From: Amycolatopsis lexingtonensis | GTDB lineage: Bacteria; Actinomycetota; Actinomycetes; Mycobacteriales; Pseudonocardiaceae | DNA: 64,000 nt | NCBI RefSeq assembly: GCF_014873755.1 | Contig: NZ_JADBEG010000001.1 | Span: 9,336,501 to 9,400,500, forward strand | Direction: 5' to 3' | Part shown: in pieces, positions 1-7,904 of the stretch | How positions within the stretch are numbered: the first letter of the stretch is position 1 | How the letters are laid out: the number at the start of each line of letters is the position of its first letter | Notes under the pieces: model-generated | The model's database searches: none | Told to the model about the DNA's origin: nothing | The model's input: the letters and a program-made list of their open reading frames with translations, nothing else | Translations under genes and position numbers: made by a program

Positions 1-1
1 C

Positions 2-541
2 AGCGCGATCCAGGTGGGCTCGCGGTTCGGCGCCGAGGCCTTCGGCGGGTCGCTGCGGATCACGGACAACACGACCGTCCGGGCCGGGACGTTCGAGCTG
101 AACTGGAAGATCGGGCTGGGGGCGATCTGGTTCTACGCGCTGGAAAAGGACATCGCCGCGGACGTCGAGGTGACCGGCGACCACTTCCTCGACAGCACCT
201 ACAACGCGATCATGCTGGTCAGCGACTTCCCGGTGAAGGACGAGTACGCGATCACCGGGCTGAAGTTCGCGGACCTGCGCGTCGACGGCACGGGGACGTC
301 GGTGCTGAGCGCCCGGTCGGCGGGGTCGGCGTCGTTCCGGAACGTCGACGCGCGCAACGTCGGCGCGGTGGGCGTCAACAACTGCGGGTCGTTCAACTTC
401 CCGCCGACCGGTTCGGAGTTCTCGCTGACCGACCTCGGCGGCAACGACGGTGGCTGGCTGGCGCCGTGGCTGCTGCCGAACACGATCACCTGCGACGACC
501 GGCCGCCGGTCGTGGCGCCGCCGGCGCCGTCGCCGTGGTGA
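2..541 (+). CDS. C-terminal part of secreted beta-helix glycoside hydrolase (mycodextranase-like), 5' truncated
   Basis: The reading frame is open from the window edge (codons from base 2) to TGA at 539-541, so only about 179 C-terminal residues are present. The sequence has the repetitive short-strand, Asn/Gly-rich texture of a right-handed beta-helix. It ends in a Pro-rich tail after the segment GGNDGGWLAPWLLPNTITC. From memory this ending resembles actinobacterial mycodextranase/alpha-1,3-glucanase-type enzymes, which are exported and cleave alpha-glucans. The catalytic part lies outside the window, so the activity is inferred only from the tail. Two cysteines (in NNCGSF and TITCDD) could form a disulfide, consistent with export. 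Confidence 0.55.
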   Translation, partial: SAIQVGSRFGAEAFGGSLRITDNTTVRAGTFELNWKIGLGAIWFYALEKDIAADVEVTGDHFLDSTYNAIMLVSDFPVKDEYAITGLKFADLRVDGTGTSVLSARSAGSASFRNVDARNVGAVGVNNCGSFNFPPTGSEFSLTDLGGNDGGWLAPWLLPNTITCDDRPPVVAPPAPSPW

Positions 542-555
542 CCTAAGGTTCGACC

Positions 556-1032
556 GTGGCTGGTTTGCGCGGGGTGTTCGCGGGGTTCGGCAAGAGCAGG
601 GCGTTCGCCGCCGTGGGCCGGGCGCTCGTGCCGGCCGACCGGGTGCTGCTGCGGATCAGCGGCGGCCGGGTCGGCGTCGGCGCGGCGGTCGGGCTGCGGA
701 CGTTGCTGCTCACGACCACGGGCCGCCGCAGCGGCGAGCCGCGGCAGGTGCCGCTGCTGTACGTCGAGCGCGCGGGCGGCTACGTCGTGATCGGCTCGAA
801 CTGGGGTGGCGAAACCCACCCGGCCTGGTCGGCGAACCTCCTCGCGCACCCGGCGGCCACAGTCACCCGGCACGGGCGGACCGTGCCGGTCACCGGCCGC
901 CTCCTGACCGGCGACGAGCGCCGGGAGATGTGGGACGCCGTCGCCGCGTACTGGCCCGCGTACGACCGGTACGCCGTGCGGGCCGAGCACCGCGAAATCC
1001 GCGTCTTCCTGCTGGAGCCGGTCAGCCGATGA
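556..1032 (+). CDS. Nitroreductase/deazaflavin (F420)-dependent oxidoreductase family protein
   Basis: This 158-residue protein is the usual size for the DUF385/Ddn-like split beta-barrel family, which reduces quinones or other substrates with F420H2 or a flavin. Family hallmarks are visible: LLLTTTGRRSGEPRQVPLLY around residues 50-70, then VIGSNWGGETHPAWSANL near residue 90, which in this family forms the cofactor-binding region. The start is GTG, 14 nt after the preceding stop. The 3' end overlaps the convergent acetyltransferase gene by 11 bp. Substrate is unknown. There is no signal peptide, so it is likely cytosolic or membrane-peripheral. Confidence 0.85.
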   Translation: MAGLRGVFAGFGKSRAFAAVGRALVPADRVLLRISGGRVGVGAAVGLRTLLLTTTGRRSGEPRQVPLLYVERAGGYVVIGSNWGGETHPAWSANLLAHPAATVTRHGRTVPVTGRLLTGDERREMWDAVAAYWPAYDRYAVRAEHREIRVFLLEPVSR

Positions 1033-1555
1033 GGTCGGTGTGCCGGATCCGGTACACCTGCAGCCGCAGGTTGTAGTACTTGTCGGTCTCCCCGACCCAC
1101 CGCATCCCGAGCCGCTTGGCGACGGCGATCGCCCGCGTGTTGTTCGGCCGCGCGACCGCGAAGAGCTCCTCGGTGTCCTGGGTGAAGGCCCACTCGATGA
1201 GCGCCGACGCGGCTTCCGACGCGTACCCGTGGCCCCAGGCACCGGGGCTGAGCTGCCACGACAGTTCGAGGTCCTCTTCGAACGGCGGCAGCAGCCGGAT
1301 GCCGAGCCCGCCGATCACGGCACCGTCCTCTTTGCGCTCGATCGCCCAGCGGCCCCGCGGCGGCGGCAGGTTCGGCTGCGCCTCCTGCCAGGCGTGCAGC
1401 ACCGCGCGCATGGCGCCGATGTCGCCGACGCGGTCCATGGCCGGGGTGAGCCAGTGCGTGACGTCTTCCGCGCCGTAGACGGCGAACGCGGCTTCGGCGT
1501 CGTCCACCGTCCAGTCCCGGATCACGAGCCGGTCGGTGTTCAGCGGGATCTCCAT
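1022..1555 (-). CDS. GNAT family N-acetyltransferase (RimJ/RimL type)
   Basis: The 177-residue protein begins with the RimJ/RimL-type opening TDRLVIRDWTVDDAEAAFAV. It continues with a mid-protein block (WAIERKEDGAVIGGLGI) and the acetyl-CoA-binding region LSPGAWGHGYASEAASALIEWAF, a variant of the Q/RxxGxG/A loop. NTRAIAVAKRLGMRWVGE is the characteristic C-terminal strand-helix. It would transfer an acetyl group from acetyl-CoA to an amino group of a protein N-terminus or a small molecule, and the acceptor cannot be read from sequence. Its tail overlaps the oxidoreductase gene by 11 bp in convergent orientation. Confidence 0.9.
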   Translation of the reverse strand: MEIPLNTDRLVIRDWTVDDAEAAFAVYGAEDVTHWLTPAMDRVGDIGAMRAVLHAWQEAQPNLPPPRGRWAIERKEDGAVIGGLGIRLLPPFEEDLELSWQLSPGAWGHGYASEAASALIEWAFTQDTEELFAVARPNNTRAIAVAKRLGMRWVGETDKYYNLRLQVYRIRHTDLIG

Positions 1556-1646
1556 ATCAGGACGCTACGCCGGGAGGGCCGGGATTGTTCCCGCGGCAAC
1601 GTGCTCATGGAGAAAATCGAGGGCATCCCGGTGTCCGGGCCCGGTC

Positions 1647-1661
1647 TACAGTCGGCGCGTG
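1647..1661 (+). promoter_or_regulatory. Leaderless-type -10 box for the PLP decarboxylase gene
   Basis: TACAGT (1647-1652) fits the actinobacterial TANNNT -10 element. It lies 6 nt before the GTG at 1659, leaving no room for a ribosome binding site, so the mRNA probably starts at or next to the start codon. This supports GTG 1659 over upstream in-frame codons. No clear -35 box was seen. Confidence 0.5.
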
Positions 1662-3005
1662 GACGAGATGCGTGACCTCCTGATCCGTGCCGCCGAGCTG
1701 GCCGCCGACTACCGGGCGGGTCTCCCGGAACGGCCGGTCGTGACCGGGGCGGCTCCCGCGGCCTTCGGTGGTCCCCTCCCGGACGGCCCGACCCCACCGT
1801 CCGAAGTGCTCGAAGAACTCGCGCGCGTCGCGGACCCCGGGCTCGTCGCCACCGCCGGGCCGCGCTTCTTCGGGTTCGTCATCGGCGGCGCGCTGCCCGC
1901 CGCCACCGCGGCCGACGTCCTCGCCGCCGGGTGGGACCAGAACGCCTTCAACGCCGTGCTCTCCCCGGCCGCGGCCGCCGCGGAGGACACCGCCGGGCGC
2001 TGGCTCAAAGAGCTGCTCGGCATCCCGGCCACCGCGTCCGCCGGGTTCGTCACCGGCGGCCAGGGTGCGAACACCGTCGGGCTCGCCGCCGCGCGGCACC
2101 ACGTCCTCGCCGAAGCCGGGTGGGACGTCGAACGCGATGGGCTCGCCGGCGCGCCGCGAGTCCGGATCGTCGCGAGCGAAGAACGGCACGCCACGATCGA
2201 CCGCGCCCTGCGGCTGCTCGGCTTCGGCACCGGCGCGATCGAGCCGGTGACCGCCGGCGCGCAAGGGGCCATCGACGTCGACGACCTCCGGGCCACACTG
2301 GACGCCGGCCGCGGGCCGGTGATCGTCTGCCTCCAGGCGGGCAACGTCAACACCGGTGCCTGCGACGACCTCCGCGCCGCCTGCGAAGCCGCGCACGCCC
2401 ACCGGGCCTGGGTGCACGTCGACGGCGCCTTCGGGTTGTGGGCCGCGGCGAACCCGGCCACGGCGCCGCTCCTGGACGGTGTCGAGCTCGCCGACTCCTG
2501 GGCCTGCGACGGCCACAAGTGGCTGAACGTCCCGTACGACTCGGGGTTCGTCTTCTGCGCCCGGCCGGACGTCCACGCCGAAGCGATCGCCTACCGCGCC
2601 GCCTACCTGGCCGGTGCCGGTGAACTCGCCGGCATGGGCGACCTGACCTTGGAGTCCTCCCGCCGCGCGCGGGGCTTCGCGGTCTGGGCGGCGCTGCGCG
2701 AGCTGGGCCGCGACGGCGTCGCCGAACTCGTCGACCGCTGCTGCCGGCTCGCGCGCCGGTTCGCCGACCGGCTCGAGGAGGGCGGCGCCGAAATCGCCAA
2801 CGACGTCGTGCTCAACCAGGTCCTGGTGTCCTTCGGGGACGGAACGGACGAACTCGTCCGGAAGGTGCAGGACGACGGCACCTGCTGGCTGGGCGGCACC
2901 ACCTGGCGCGGCCGCCGCTACCTGCGGATCTCGGTCTCCAACTGGTCGACGACGGAAGCCGACGTCGACCGTTCGGCCGCCGCGATCCTCCGGCTGGCTC
3001 AGTAG
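1659..3005 (+). CDS. Pyridoxal-phosphate-dependent decarboxylase (group II, aromatic/glutamate decarboxylase-like)
   Basis: About 448 residues, slightly shorter than typical group II decarboxylases. The PLP fold is clear. GFVTGGQGANTVGLAAAR is the phosphate-binding region. VHVDGAFGLW carries the Asp that contacts the pyridine nitrogen. DGHKWLNVPYDSGF carries the Schiff-base lysine. It should remove the alpha-carboxyl group of an amino acid, but which one cannot be decided; aspartate aminotransferase-superfamily annotation is equally common for these proteins. The start is taken as GTG 1659 (in-frame ATG at 1668 is an alternative) because a -10 box sits just upstream. The 3' end overlaps the convergent zinc-ribbon gene by 7 bp. 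Confidence 0.85.
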   Translation: MDEMRDLLIRAAELAADYRAGLPERPVVTGAAPAAFGGPLPDGPTPPSEVLEELARVADPGLVATAGPRFFGFVIGGALPAATAADVLAAGWDQNAFNAVLSPAAAAAEDTAGRWLKELLGIPATASAGFVTGGQGANTVGLAAARHHVLAEAGWDVERDGLAGAPRVRIVASEERHATIDRALRLLGFGTGAIEPVTAGAQGAIDVDDLRATLDAGRGPVIVCLQAGNVNTGACDDLRAACEAAHAHRAWVHVDGAFGLWAAANPATAPLLDGVELADSWACDGHKWLNVPYDSGFVFCARPDVHAEAIAYRAAYLAGAGELAGMGDLTLESSRRARGFAVWAALRELGRDGVAELVDRCCRLARRFADRLEEGGAEIANDVVLNQVLVSFGDGTDELVRKVQDDGTCWLGGTTWRGRRYLRISVSNWSTTEADVDRSAAAILRLAQ

Positions 3006-3391
3006 CCTTCGCGCACCGAAAGGGAGTCCGTCCGCCAGCCGATCCGCTTCTCCTCGCCGGTCGGCCAGCTCGACGACAGCCGCCGCCGGACGCTGCCGAG
3101 CGCGCCGAGCTCCGCGAGGTCCACGCGGGACCCCTGCGCCGCCAACGACGTCACCTCGGTGGTGGTGAGCGGGACGAAGTCGAAGTACTGCGCGTCCTCC
3201 CCGCCCTTCCAGTCGACGAATTCCGTGAAGATCGCGGCGAAAGCCTGGCCGCATTCGGGGCATTCGCGCAGCGAAATACCGAAATGCGAGCGTTCGACCA
3301 ACCTGTGGATTTCGCGCAGGCGGGTCGTGCAGAACGCCAGCGCGGTGAGGGCGTCGGCGCCCGAGCAGCGCGCGCAGCCGAACTCGGTCAT
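2999..3391 (-). CDS. Hypothetical protein with paired CxxC (zinc-ribbon-like) motifs
   Basis: This 130-residue protein has CARC near residue 6 and CPEC near residue 40. The spacing fits a two-knuckle zinc ribbon at the N-terminus. The rest is a mixed alpha/beta region without a motif I recognise. The ATG at 3391 was chosen because translation then begins directly at the first knuckle (MTEFGCARCSG). Longer upstream frames run into the shared intergenic region with the divergent chitinase gene. It converges on the decarboxylase gene with a 7-bp overlap. Function unknown; it could be a metal-binding accessory protein. Confidence 0.65.
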   Translation of the reverse strand: MTEFGCARCSGADALTALAFCTTRLREIHRLVERSHFGISLRECPECGQAFAAIFTEFVDWKGGEDAQYFDFVPLTTTEVTSLAAQGSRVDLAELGALGSVRRRLSSSWPTGEEKRIGWRTDSLSVREGY

Positions 3392-3477
3392 CCGCCGATC
3401 ATCGCACGCCGTGAATCCGCGCCCGGCTGCGGGGGTACCGGGAAACCCTTTGACCCCAACGTTTCGCTCTGGTCGGC

Positions 3478-3499
3478 AGTGGTCTGGACCTGTTAACGT
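3478..3499 (+). promoter_or_regulatory. DasR-like operator (dre) abutting the chitinase -10 box
   Basis: AGTGGTCTGGACCTGT at 3478-3493 matches 13 of 16 positions of the dre consensus AGTGGTCTAGACCACT bound by the GntR-family regulator DasR. It is followed directly by TAACGT (3494-3499), a TANNNT -10 box, and then 7 nt to the ATG at 3507. A repressor bound here would block the promoter. DasR control of chitinase genes by N-acetylglucosamine metabolites is established in streptomycetes; its use here is inferred from the site. Confidence 0.7.
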
Positions 3500-3506
3500 G
3501 CGCCGG

Positions 3507-4694
3507 ATGAGAAAGAGCATCGTCGTCGCCGCGCTGGCGCTCGCCGGCGCCACCGTCATCGCGCCGCCCGCCGACGCCGGGCAGGCACAGGGCAAGGTGA
3601 TGGCCTACTTCGCCGATTGGGACGTCTACGCGCGCAACTACCACGTCAAGGACATCGAAACGTCCGGTTCGGCCGCGAGGCTGACCCACATCAACTACGC
3701 CTTCGGCAACGTGACGGGTGGCGGCTGCGCCGTCGGCGACCCGTGGGCCGACCACGACATGCCCTACGACGCCGCCACGAGCGTCAGCGGCCAGGCGGAC
3801 AGCGGCACGCTGCACGGCAGCTTCAACCAGCTCCTCGAGCTGAAGAAGCTGCACCCGAAGCTGAAGGTGCTGTGGTCGTTCGGCGGCTGGACCTGGTCGG
3901 CCGGCTTCGGCGAGGCGGCGAAGAACCCGGCCGCGTTCGCCGAATCCTGCTACAACCTCGTCAACGACCCGCGCTGGGCCGGCGTCTTCGACGGTATAGA
4001 CATCGACTGGGAGTACCCCAACGCCTGCGGCGCCACCTGCGACACCAGCGGGCCGAAGGCGTTCACCGAACTGGTCAAGGCGCTGCGCGCGAAGTTCGGG
4101 CACCGGCAGCTCGTCACCGCCGCCATCACCGCGGACGGCTCGAAGAACGGCAAGATCGACGCCACCGACTACGGCGGCGCGAGCCGGTACCTCGACTGGT
4201 ACAACGTCATGACGTACGACTACTTCGTCGCCGGCGGCCAGCCGACCGGGCCCACCGCGCCGCACTCGCCGCTGCGGTCCTACCCGGGCATCCCGCACGC
4301 CGGGTACTACGCGGACGCGGCCGTCCAAAAGCTTCGTCACCAGGGCGTGCCGTCGTCGAAGATGCTGCTCGGCCTCGGTTTCTACGGCCGCGGCTGGGAC
4401 GGCGTAACGCAGAAGCAGCCCGGCGGCACCGCGACCGGCCCGGCGCCGGGCACGTACGAAGCGGGCGTCGAGGACTACAAGGTCCTCAAGACGACCTGCC
4501 CCGCGAACGGGAAGGTCGCCGGTACGGCGTACGCGAAGTGCGGCTCGCAGTGGTGGAGCTACGACACGCCCGAGACGGCCTCGGCCAAGGCGGGCTACGC
4601 GAAGTCGCAGGGGCTCGGCGGCGTGTTCGCCTGGGAGCTGTCCGGCGACACCGCGAACGCGGAACTGCTGCGGGCCATCGCGGGCCGCTGCTAG
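3507..4694 (+). CDS. Secreted chitinase, glycoside hydrolase family 18
   Basis: The 395-residue precursor has a Sec signal peptide (about residues 1-24, cleaved near ADAGQA). A single GH18 TIM barrel follows. LWSFGGWTW is the SxGG strand, and FDGIDIDWEYP carries the DxxDxDxE motif (D162, D165, D167, E169), with E169 as proton donor. YNVMTYDYF and the late WSYDTPET/GGVFAWELSGD strands complete the barrel. It hydrolyses beta-1,4 links in chitin using the substrate acetamido group. No chitin-binding domain is attached, unlike many streptomycete chitinases. ATG 3507 gives a leaderless transcript behind TAACGT and a dre-like site. A strong terminator follows. Confidence 0.95.
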   Translation: MRKSIVVAALALAGATVIAPPADAGQAQGKVMAYFADWDVYARNYHVKDIETSGSAARLTHINYAFGNVTGGGCAVGDPWADHDMPYDAATSVSGQADSGTLHGSFNQLLELKKLHPKLKVLWSFGGWTWSAGFGEAAKNPAAFAESCYNLVNDPRWAGVFDGIDIDWEYPNACGATCDTSGPKAFTELVKALRAKFGHRQLVTAAITADGSKNGKIDATDYGGASRYLDWYNVMTYDYFVAGGQPTGPTAPHSPLRSYPGIPHAGYYADAAVQKLRHQGVPSSKMLLGLGFYGRGWDGVTQKQPGGTATGPAPGTYEAGVEDYKVLKTTCPANGKVAGTAYAKCGSQWWSYDTPETASAKAGYAKSQGLGGVFAWELSGDTANAELLRAIAGRC

Positions 4695-4701
4695 AAGCTG
4701 G

Positions 4702-4731
4702 AGGGCCCGGGCGCGAGCGCGCCCGGGCCCT
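4702..4731. terminator. Bidirectional stem-loop between chitinase and MFS genes
   Basis: A 13-bp perfect GC-rich stem (arms 4702-4714 and 4719-4731) has a 4-nt loop GAGC. It sits between the convergent chitinase stop (4694) and MFS stop (4740). There is no long T tract on either side, as usual for actinomycete terminators. Confidence 0.8.
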
Positions 4732-4739
4732 TCGTCCAC

Positions 4740-5897
4740 TCAGGACGCGGGGAACCCGTGCCGCCGCGCGCCGAGCACCACGGCCAGCACCGGCAGCAGC
4801 AGGACCAGCAGCGTCCAGGGGAACGACGACGGCCCGGCGGCGTCGAGCAGGACCCCGCCGGCCACCCCGCCCGCGGCCATCGCGGCGTTCCACAGCGTGA
4901 CGAGCATGGCCTGCGCGTTGTCCGCCGCGCCGCCGCCCGCGCGGCCGGCGGCCGTCTGGAGCAACGTCGGGACCCCGCCCCAGCCGAGTCCCCACAGCGC
5001 GACGGCGGCGTAGACCAGCGCCGGGCCGGCGGCGAAGATCGCCAGCAGCGCCGCGGCCACGGCGACCAGGACCGTGCTGAACACCATCAGCGTGCGCGGC
5101 GCCCGGTCGATCACCGCGCCGACGATCCCGATGCCCGCCATCGAGGCGACGCCGAACACGAGCAGGACGACGTCGACCGAACCACCGAGCCCGGCGTGGG
5201 CCAGGAAGGTCGCGATGTAGGTGTAGAGCACGGTGTGCGCCAGGACGAACACGAGCGTCACGGCCAGTACGGGTGCCACGCCCGGCACGGTCAGCGTGCG
5301 CCGGACCGGGATCCGGCCGCCTGCCTGCCCGGGCTGATCGGGGACTTTGGTGGCGATCCAGGCCAGCAGGACGGCCGCGAGCACCGACATGACCCCGAAC
5401 GCCCAGCGCCAGCCGAGCAGGTCGCCGAGGAACGTCCCGGCCGGGATGCCCAGCGACAGCGCCAGCGGAATGCCCGCCATCACGGTCGCGATCGCCTTGC
5501 CCGGCGCGTCCGGGACGAGCCGCCGCGAGTACCCCGCGAGCAGCGCCCAGACGACCCCCGCGGCGATCCCGGCGACGAACCGCGCCACCATCGTCAGCGC
5601 GTAGTCCGAGGAGAGGGTGGTCACGGTGTTGGCCACGGCGAACCCGGCCACTCCGGCCAGCAGCAAGCGTTTGCGGGACCAGGCGGCGGTCGCCGCGGCG
5701 AGCGGGATCGCGGTGAGCGCGGTGCCGAGCGCGTAGACCGTGACGGCCTGCCCCGCGGCGGCCACGCCGACCCCGAGCCCGGCACTCATCCCGGGCAGCA
5801 CCCCGGCGGGCAGCGCCTCGGTGAGCACGGTGACGAACGCGGCGGTGGTCAACGCGAGGAGGGCGGGGGTCGCCGTCCGGGTGCTGGAGATCGTCAT
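4740..5897 (-). CDS. MFS efflux transporter (AraJ/CmlR-like)
   Basis: This 385-residue protein has about 12 hydrophobic segments. LTEALPAGVLPGMSAGLGVG is the first-helix and loop region typical of AraJ/YdhP-type drug and sugar exporters, and VARFVAGIAAGVVWALLAGY is helix 4-5. It should export a small hydrophobic compound by proton antiport; the substrate is unknown. The gene is divergent from a MerR-family regulator with a perfect 22-bp palindrome between them, a typical arrangement for an efflux pump induced by its own substrate. Translation starts at ATG 5897. Confidence 0.85.
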   Translation of the reverse strand: MTISSTRTATPALLALTTAAFVTVLTEALPAGVLPGMSAGLGVGVAAAGQAVTVYALGTALTAIPLAAATAAWSRKRLLLAGVAGFAVANTVTTLSSDYALTMVARFVAGIAAGVVWALLAGYSRRLVPDAPGKAIATVMAGIPLALSLGIPAGTFLGDLLGWRWAFGVMSVLAAVLLAWIATKVPDQPGQAGGRIPVRRTLTVPGVAPVLAVTLVFVLAHTVLYTYIATFLAHAGLGGSVDVVLLVFGVASMAGIGIVGAVIDRAPRTLMVFSTVLVAVAAALLAIFAAGPALVYAAVALWGLGWGGVPTLLQTAAGRAGGGAADNAQAMLVTLWNAAMAAGGVAGGVLLDAAGPSSFPWTLLVLLLPVLAVVLGARRHGFPAS

Positions 5898-5911
5898 GCG
5901 GTTATGCTGAA

Positions 5912-5933
5912 ACCTTCACATACGTGTGAAGGT
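5912..5933. promoter_or_regulatory. MerR-type operator between MFS and merR genes
   Basis: Perfect inverted repeat: ACCTTCACA (5912-5920) and TGTGAAGGT (5925-5933), separated by TACG. MerR proteins bind such palindromes in the overlong spacer of their target promoter. CTGAAA (5907-5912) and GTCTAC (5932-5937) flank it at a 19-bp spacing, a plausible -35/-10 pair towards the regulator gene. Promoter assignment on either side is tentative. Confidence 0.75.
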
Positions 5934-5951
5934 CTACGTGAGGTGGCGCAC

Positions 5952-6320
5952 ATGCGGATCGGCGAACTGGCGGAACGCACCGGAACCGCGCGCCGGCTGC
6001 TCCGGTACTACGAGGAACAGGGCTTGATCATCGCCTCCCGCGGGGCGAACGGGTACCGCGATTACGACGAGCCGACGGTCGATCGGGTGCTGCAGGTACG
6101 CGGGTTGCTCGATGCCGGGCTGCCGACCCGGATCATCAAGCAGATCCTGCCGTGTCTCGACAAGCCGCGGGCGATCTATTTTCCGGACGCCACGCCGGAG
6201 ATGCTGGCGACGTTGGAGGCGGAGCGCGACCGGATGGCGCGGCGCGCGGAATGCCTGCTGCGGAACCGGGACGCGATTTCGGAGTACCTCGACGCGGTGC
6301 GGGAGTACAACCGGGTCTAG
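5952..6320 (+). CDS. MerR family transcriptional regulator
   Basis: This 122-residue protein starts with the MerR winged-helix signature IGELAERTGTARRLLRYYEEQGLI (given here in part: IGELAERTG then RLLRYYEEQGL). GYRDYDEPTVDRVLQVRGLL is the wing and second helix. A C-terminal coiled-coil dimerisation helix (about residues 80-118) follows. There is one cysteine in LPCLDKP and a second in AECLLRN, without the Cys triad of metal-sensing MerR proteins, so it more likely senses an organic compound. Divergent placement to the MFS exporter with an intervening palindrome suggests it controls both genes. ATG 5952 follows AGGTGG at a short distance. Confidence 0.9.
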   Translation: MRIGELAERTGTARRLLRYYEEQGLIIASRGANGYRDYDEPTVDRVLQVRGLLDAGLPTRIIKQILPCLDKPRAIYFPDATPEMLATLEAERDRMARRAECLLRNRDAISEYLDAVREYNRV

Positions 6321-6624
6321 TGGTCGGCGGCCGTCAGTGCGTGCCGTTCGGCCCGGTCCGAACATTGCTGCGGCGCCGGGGGCGAGTTGCCCGGTGGTGA
6401 GTGTTCTGTGGTCGGCTCGTATTGGTGAGGCCGGGTGCGGGCCCGGATTGCTTCGGTCTTGTAGTGGCTGCCGTTTCGGCTCTGCGGCTGAGGACGGACT
6501 GCGGGAGGTCGGGTGGGCTGTGGTGCGCTGACCGGCTGCGGGGTGGGCGGTCCTGGCGCGGCCTGCCTGTAGGTGTGGACGTGGGTGTAGGCCCGTAGCC
6601 GGTGGCTGCGGACCTGTCCCATCT
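6321..6624. other. Intergenic region between convergent merR and DUF222/HNH genes
   Basis: These 304 bases have no convincing gene. Only a short GC-rich inverted repeat (CCGGG / CCCGG around 6432-6447) was noticed, which might help terminate transcription from either side. Open frames here lack start signals and look like composition effects. Confidence 0.4.
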
Positions 6625-7848
6625 TCAGGCTGCGAATGGCAGGGGCTGATGGATGTTGTTGCGCCGGGGTTTTCGGCGTTTGTCCAAGAACCGCGGCGGC
6701 AGGAATTCGGGGTGGCCGTCGGTGGCGATGCGGACCTGCCAGCCCGACCGGTGCAGCAACCGGTGATGGTGGCCGCACAACAGGACCAAATTGGCCAGAT
6801 CGGTCAGGCCGCCGTCGGACCAGTGACGGATGTGGTGACCCTGGCAATGCCGGGGCGGGCGGTGACAGCCTGGGAACGCACAGCCGCGGTCGCGGAGGAA
6901 CAGGGCGCGGCGCAGTCCGGGTGAGATGAGGCGGCGGGCCCGGCCGAGGTTCAGCGGTTCGCTGGCGGTGCCCAGGACCGCGGGGATGAGGGTGCAGTCG
7001 CAGGCATGGATCCGGGCCTCGGCGGCGGAGGTCAGGCCCGTATCGCCCAAGGTCGCGTGGCCGAGTCCGGAGCGCAGGTCGGACAGGGACACCGCGACCA
7101 TCACGTGGGTGCGTTCCCCGGCCTGGGTGGGCAGGTCGGGCGAGTTGAGGGCCAGGTCGAGGGCGTCGGAGAAGGCGTCGCCGTAGCGTTCCTGCGGGGA
7201 GCGGAAGTCTGGGCCATCATCGGCACCGCGACGTTCGGCGAGGGCGTCGAGGAGGGCGCTGGCGCGGGTGCCGGTCTCGTCGTCGAAGCGGCCGGTGAGT
7301 TCCCAGGTGCCGGTGCGTTTGCGGCGCAGGGAGAGTTCCCGCACCGGGGTGGCGGGTTCGGTGTCCTCAGGGGCGGTGCCGTCGGGGTCGAGGTGGGCCA
7401 GGATGCGGGCGCCGAGGGCGGCGACTTGTTTGTGGCCGCCCTCGGCGGCGAAGGCCAGCAGGTCCGCTTCGGCGGTGTCGCGGTGGGAGGCGGGGATCCG
7501 GGAAACGGCGTCGATGATGGTGTCGATCATCGGGGTGCTCAACCGACCAGCAAGGGCAGCGACACCGGTGGCGGGAGCAACGGCGGGGGTGGCGTCGAGA
7601 GAGTGGCTGGGGTGCAGGGCGTGGGCGCGTTTGACCATCTTGTCCGCGGCGGCGCGCGGTAGGTCGGCGAGGTGTTCTAAGAGTCGGGCGGCAGAGCGGT
7701 AGCCGAATAGTTCCAGCGCACCACGGGATTCGATTTCCACCAGCAGCGCACCGATTTCCGCTTCAGCAGACCGCATGACGGTGAGCAGGCTGCGGAGGCG
7801 GTCGGCCAAGGCCTCCGCGTCTGCTTGCCACACCGTTTCTCTGTCCAC
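6625..7848 (-). CDS. DUF222 domain protein with C-terminal HNH endonuclease (13E12 repeat family)
   Basis: The protein has 407 residues. The N-terminal 300 residues match the actinobacterial DUF222 module (helical; ALELFGYRSAARLLEHLADL). The C-terminus carries an HNH nuclease: CAFPGCHRPPRHCQGHHIRH, then WSDGGLTDLANLVLLCGHHHRLLH, with the zinc-binding Cys pairs and the HH catalytic pair. Proteins of this type are multi-copy in mycobacteria and relatives and are often tied to mobile or repetitive DNA, but their role is unsettled. The GTG start is 6 nt after TAATCT, a leaderless arrangement. No partner genes were seen, so it may stand alone. Confidence 0.9.
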   Translation of the reverse strand: MDRETVWQADAEALADRLRSLLTVMRSAEAEIGALLVEIESRGALELFGYRSAARLLEHLADLPRAAADKMVKRAHALHPSHSLDATPAVAPATGVAALAGRLSTPMIDTIIDAVSRIPASHRDTAEADLLAFAAEGGHKQVAALGARILAHLDPDGTAPEDTEPATPVRELSLRRKRTGTWELTGRFDDETGTRASALLDALAERRGADDGPDFRSPQERYGDAFSDALDLALNSPDLPTQAGERTHVMVAVSLSDLRSGLGHATLGDTGLTSAAEARIHACDCTLIPAVLGTASEPLNLGRARRLISPGLRRALFLRDRGCAFPGCHRPPRHCQGHHIRHWSDGGLTDLANLVLLCGHHHRLLHRSGWQVRIATDGHPEFLPPRFLDKRRKPRRNNIHQPLPFAA

Positions 7849-7904
7849 GCAACAAGATTACCGGCGTACGAACAGACGTTCATCACACGATCAGGTGGTG
7901 ATGA

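Noticed and set aside
6317..6847. Minus-strand frame downstream of the DUF222/HNH gene
   Set aside because: It overlaps the HNH-coding end in another frame and is rich in Pro/Arg/His without structure.
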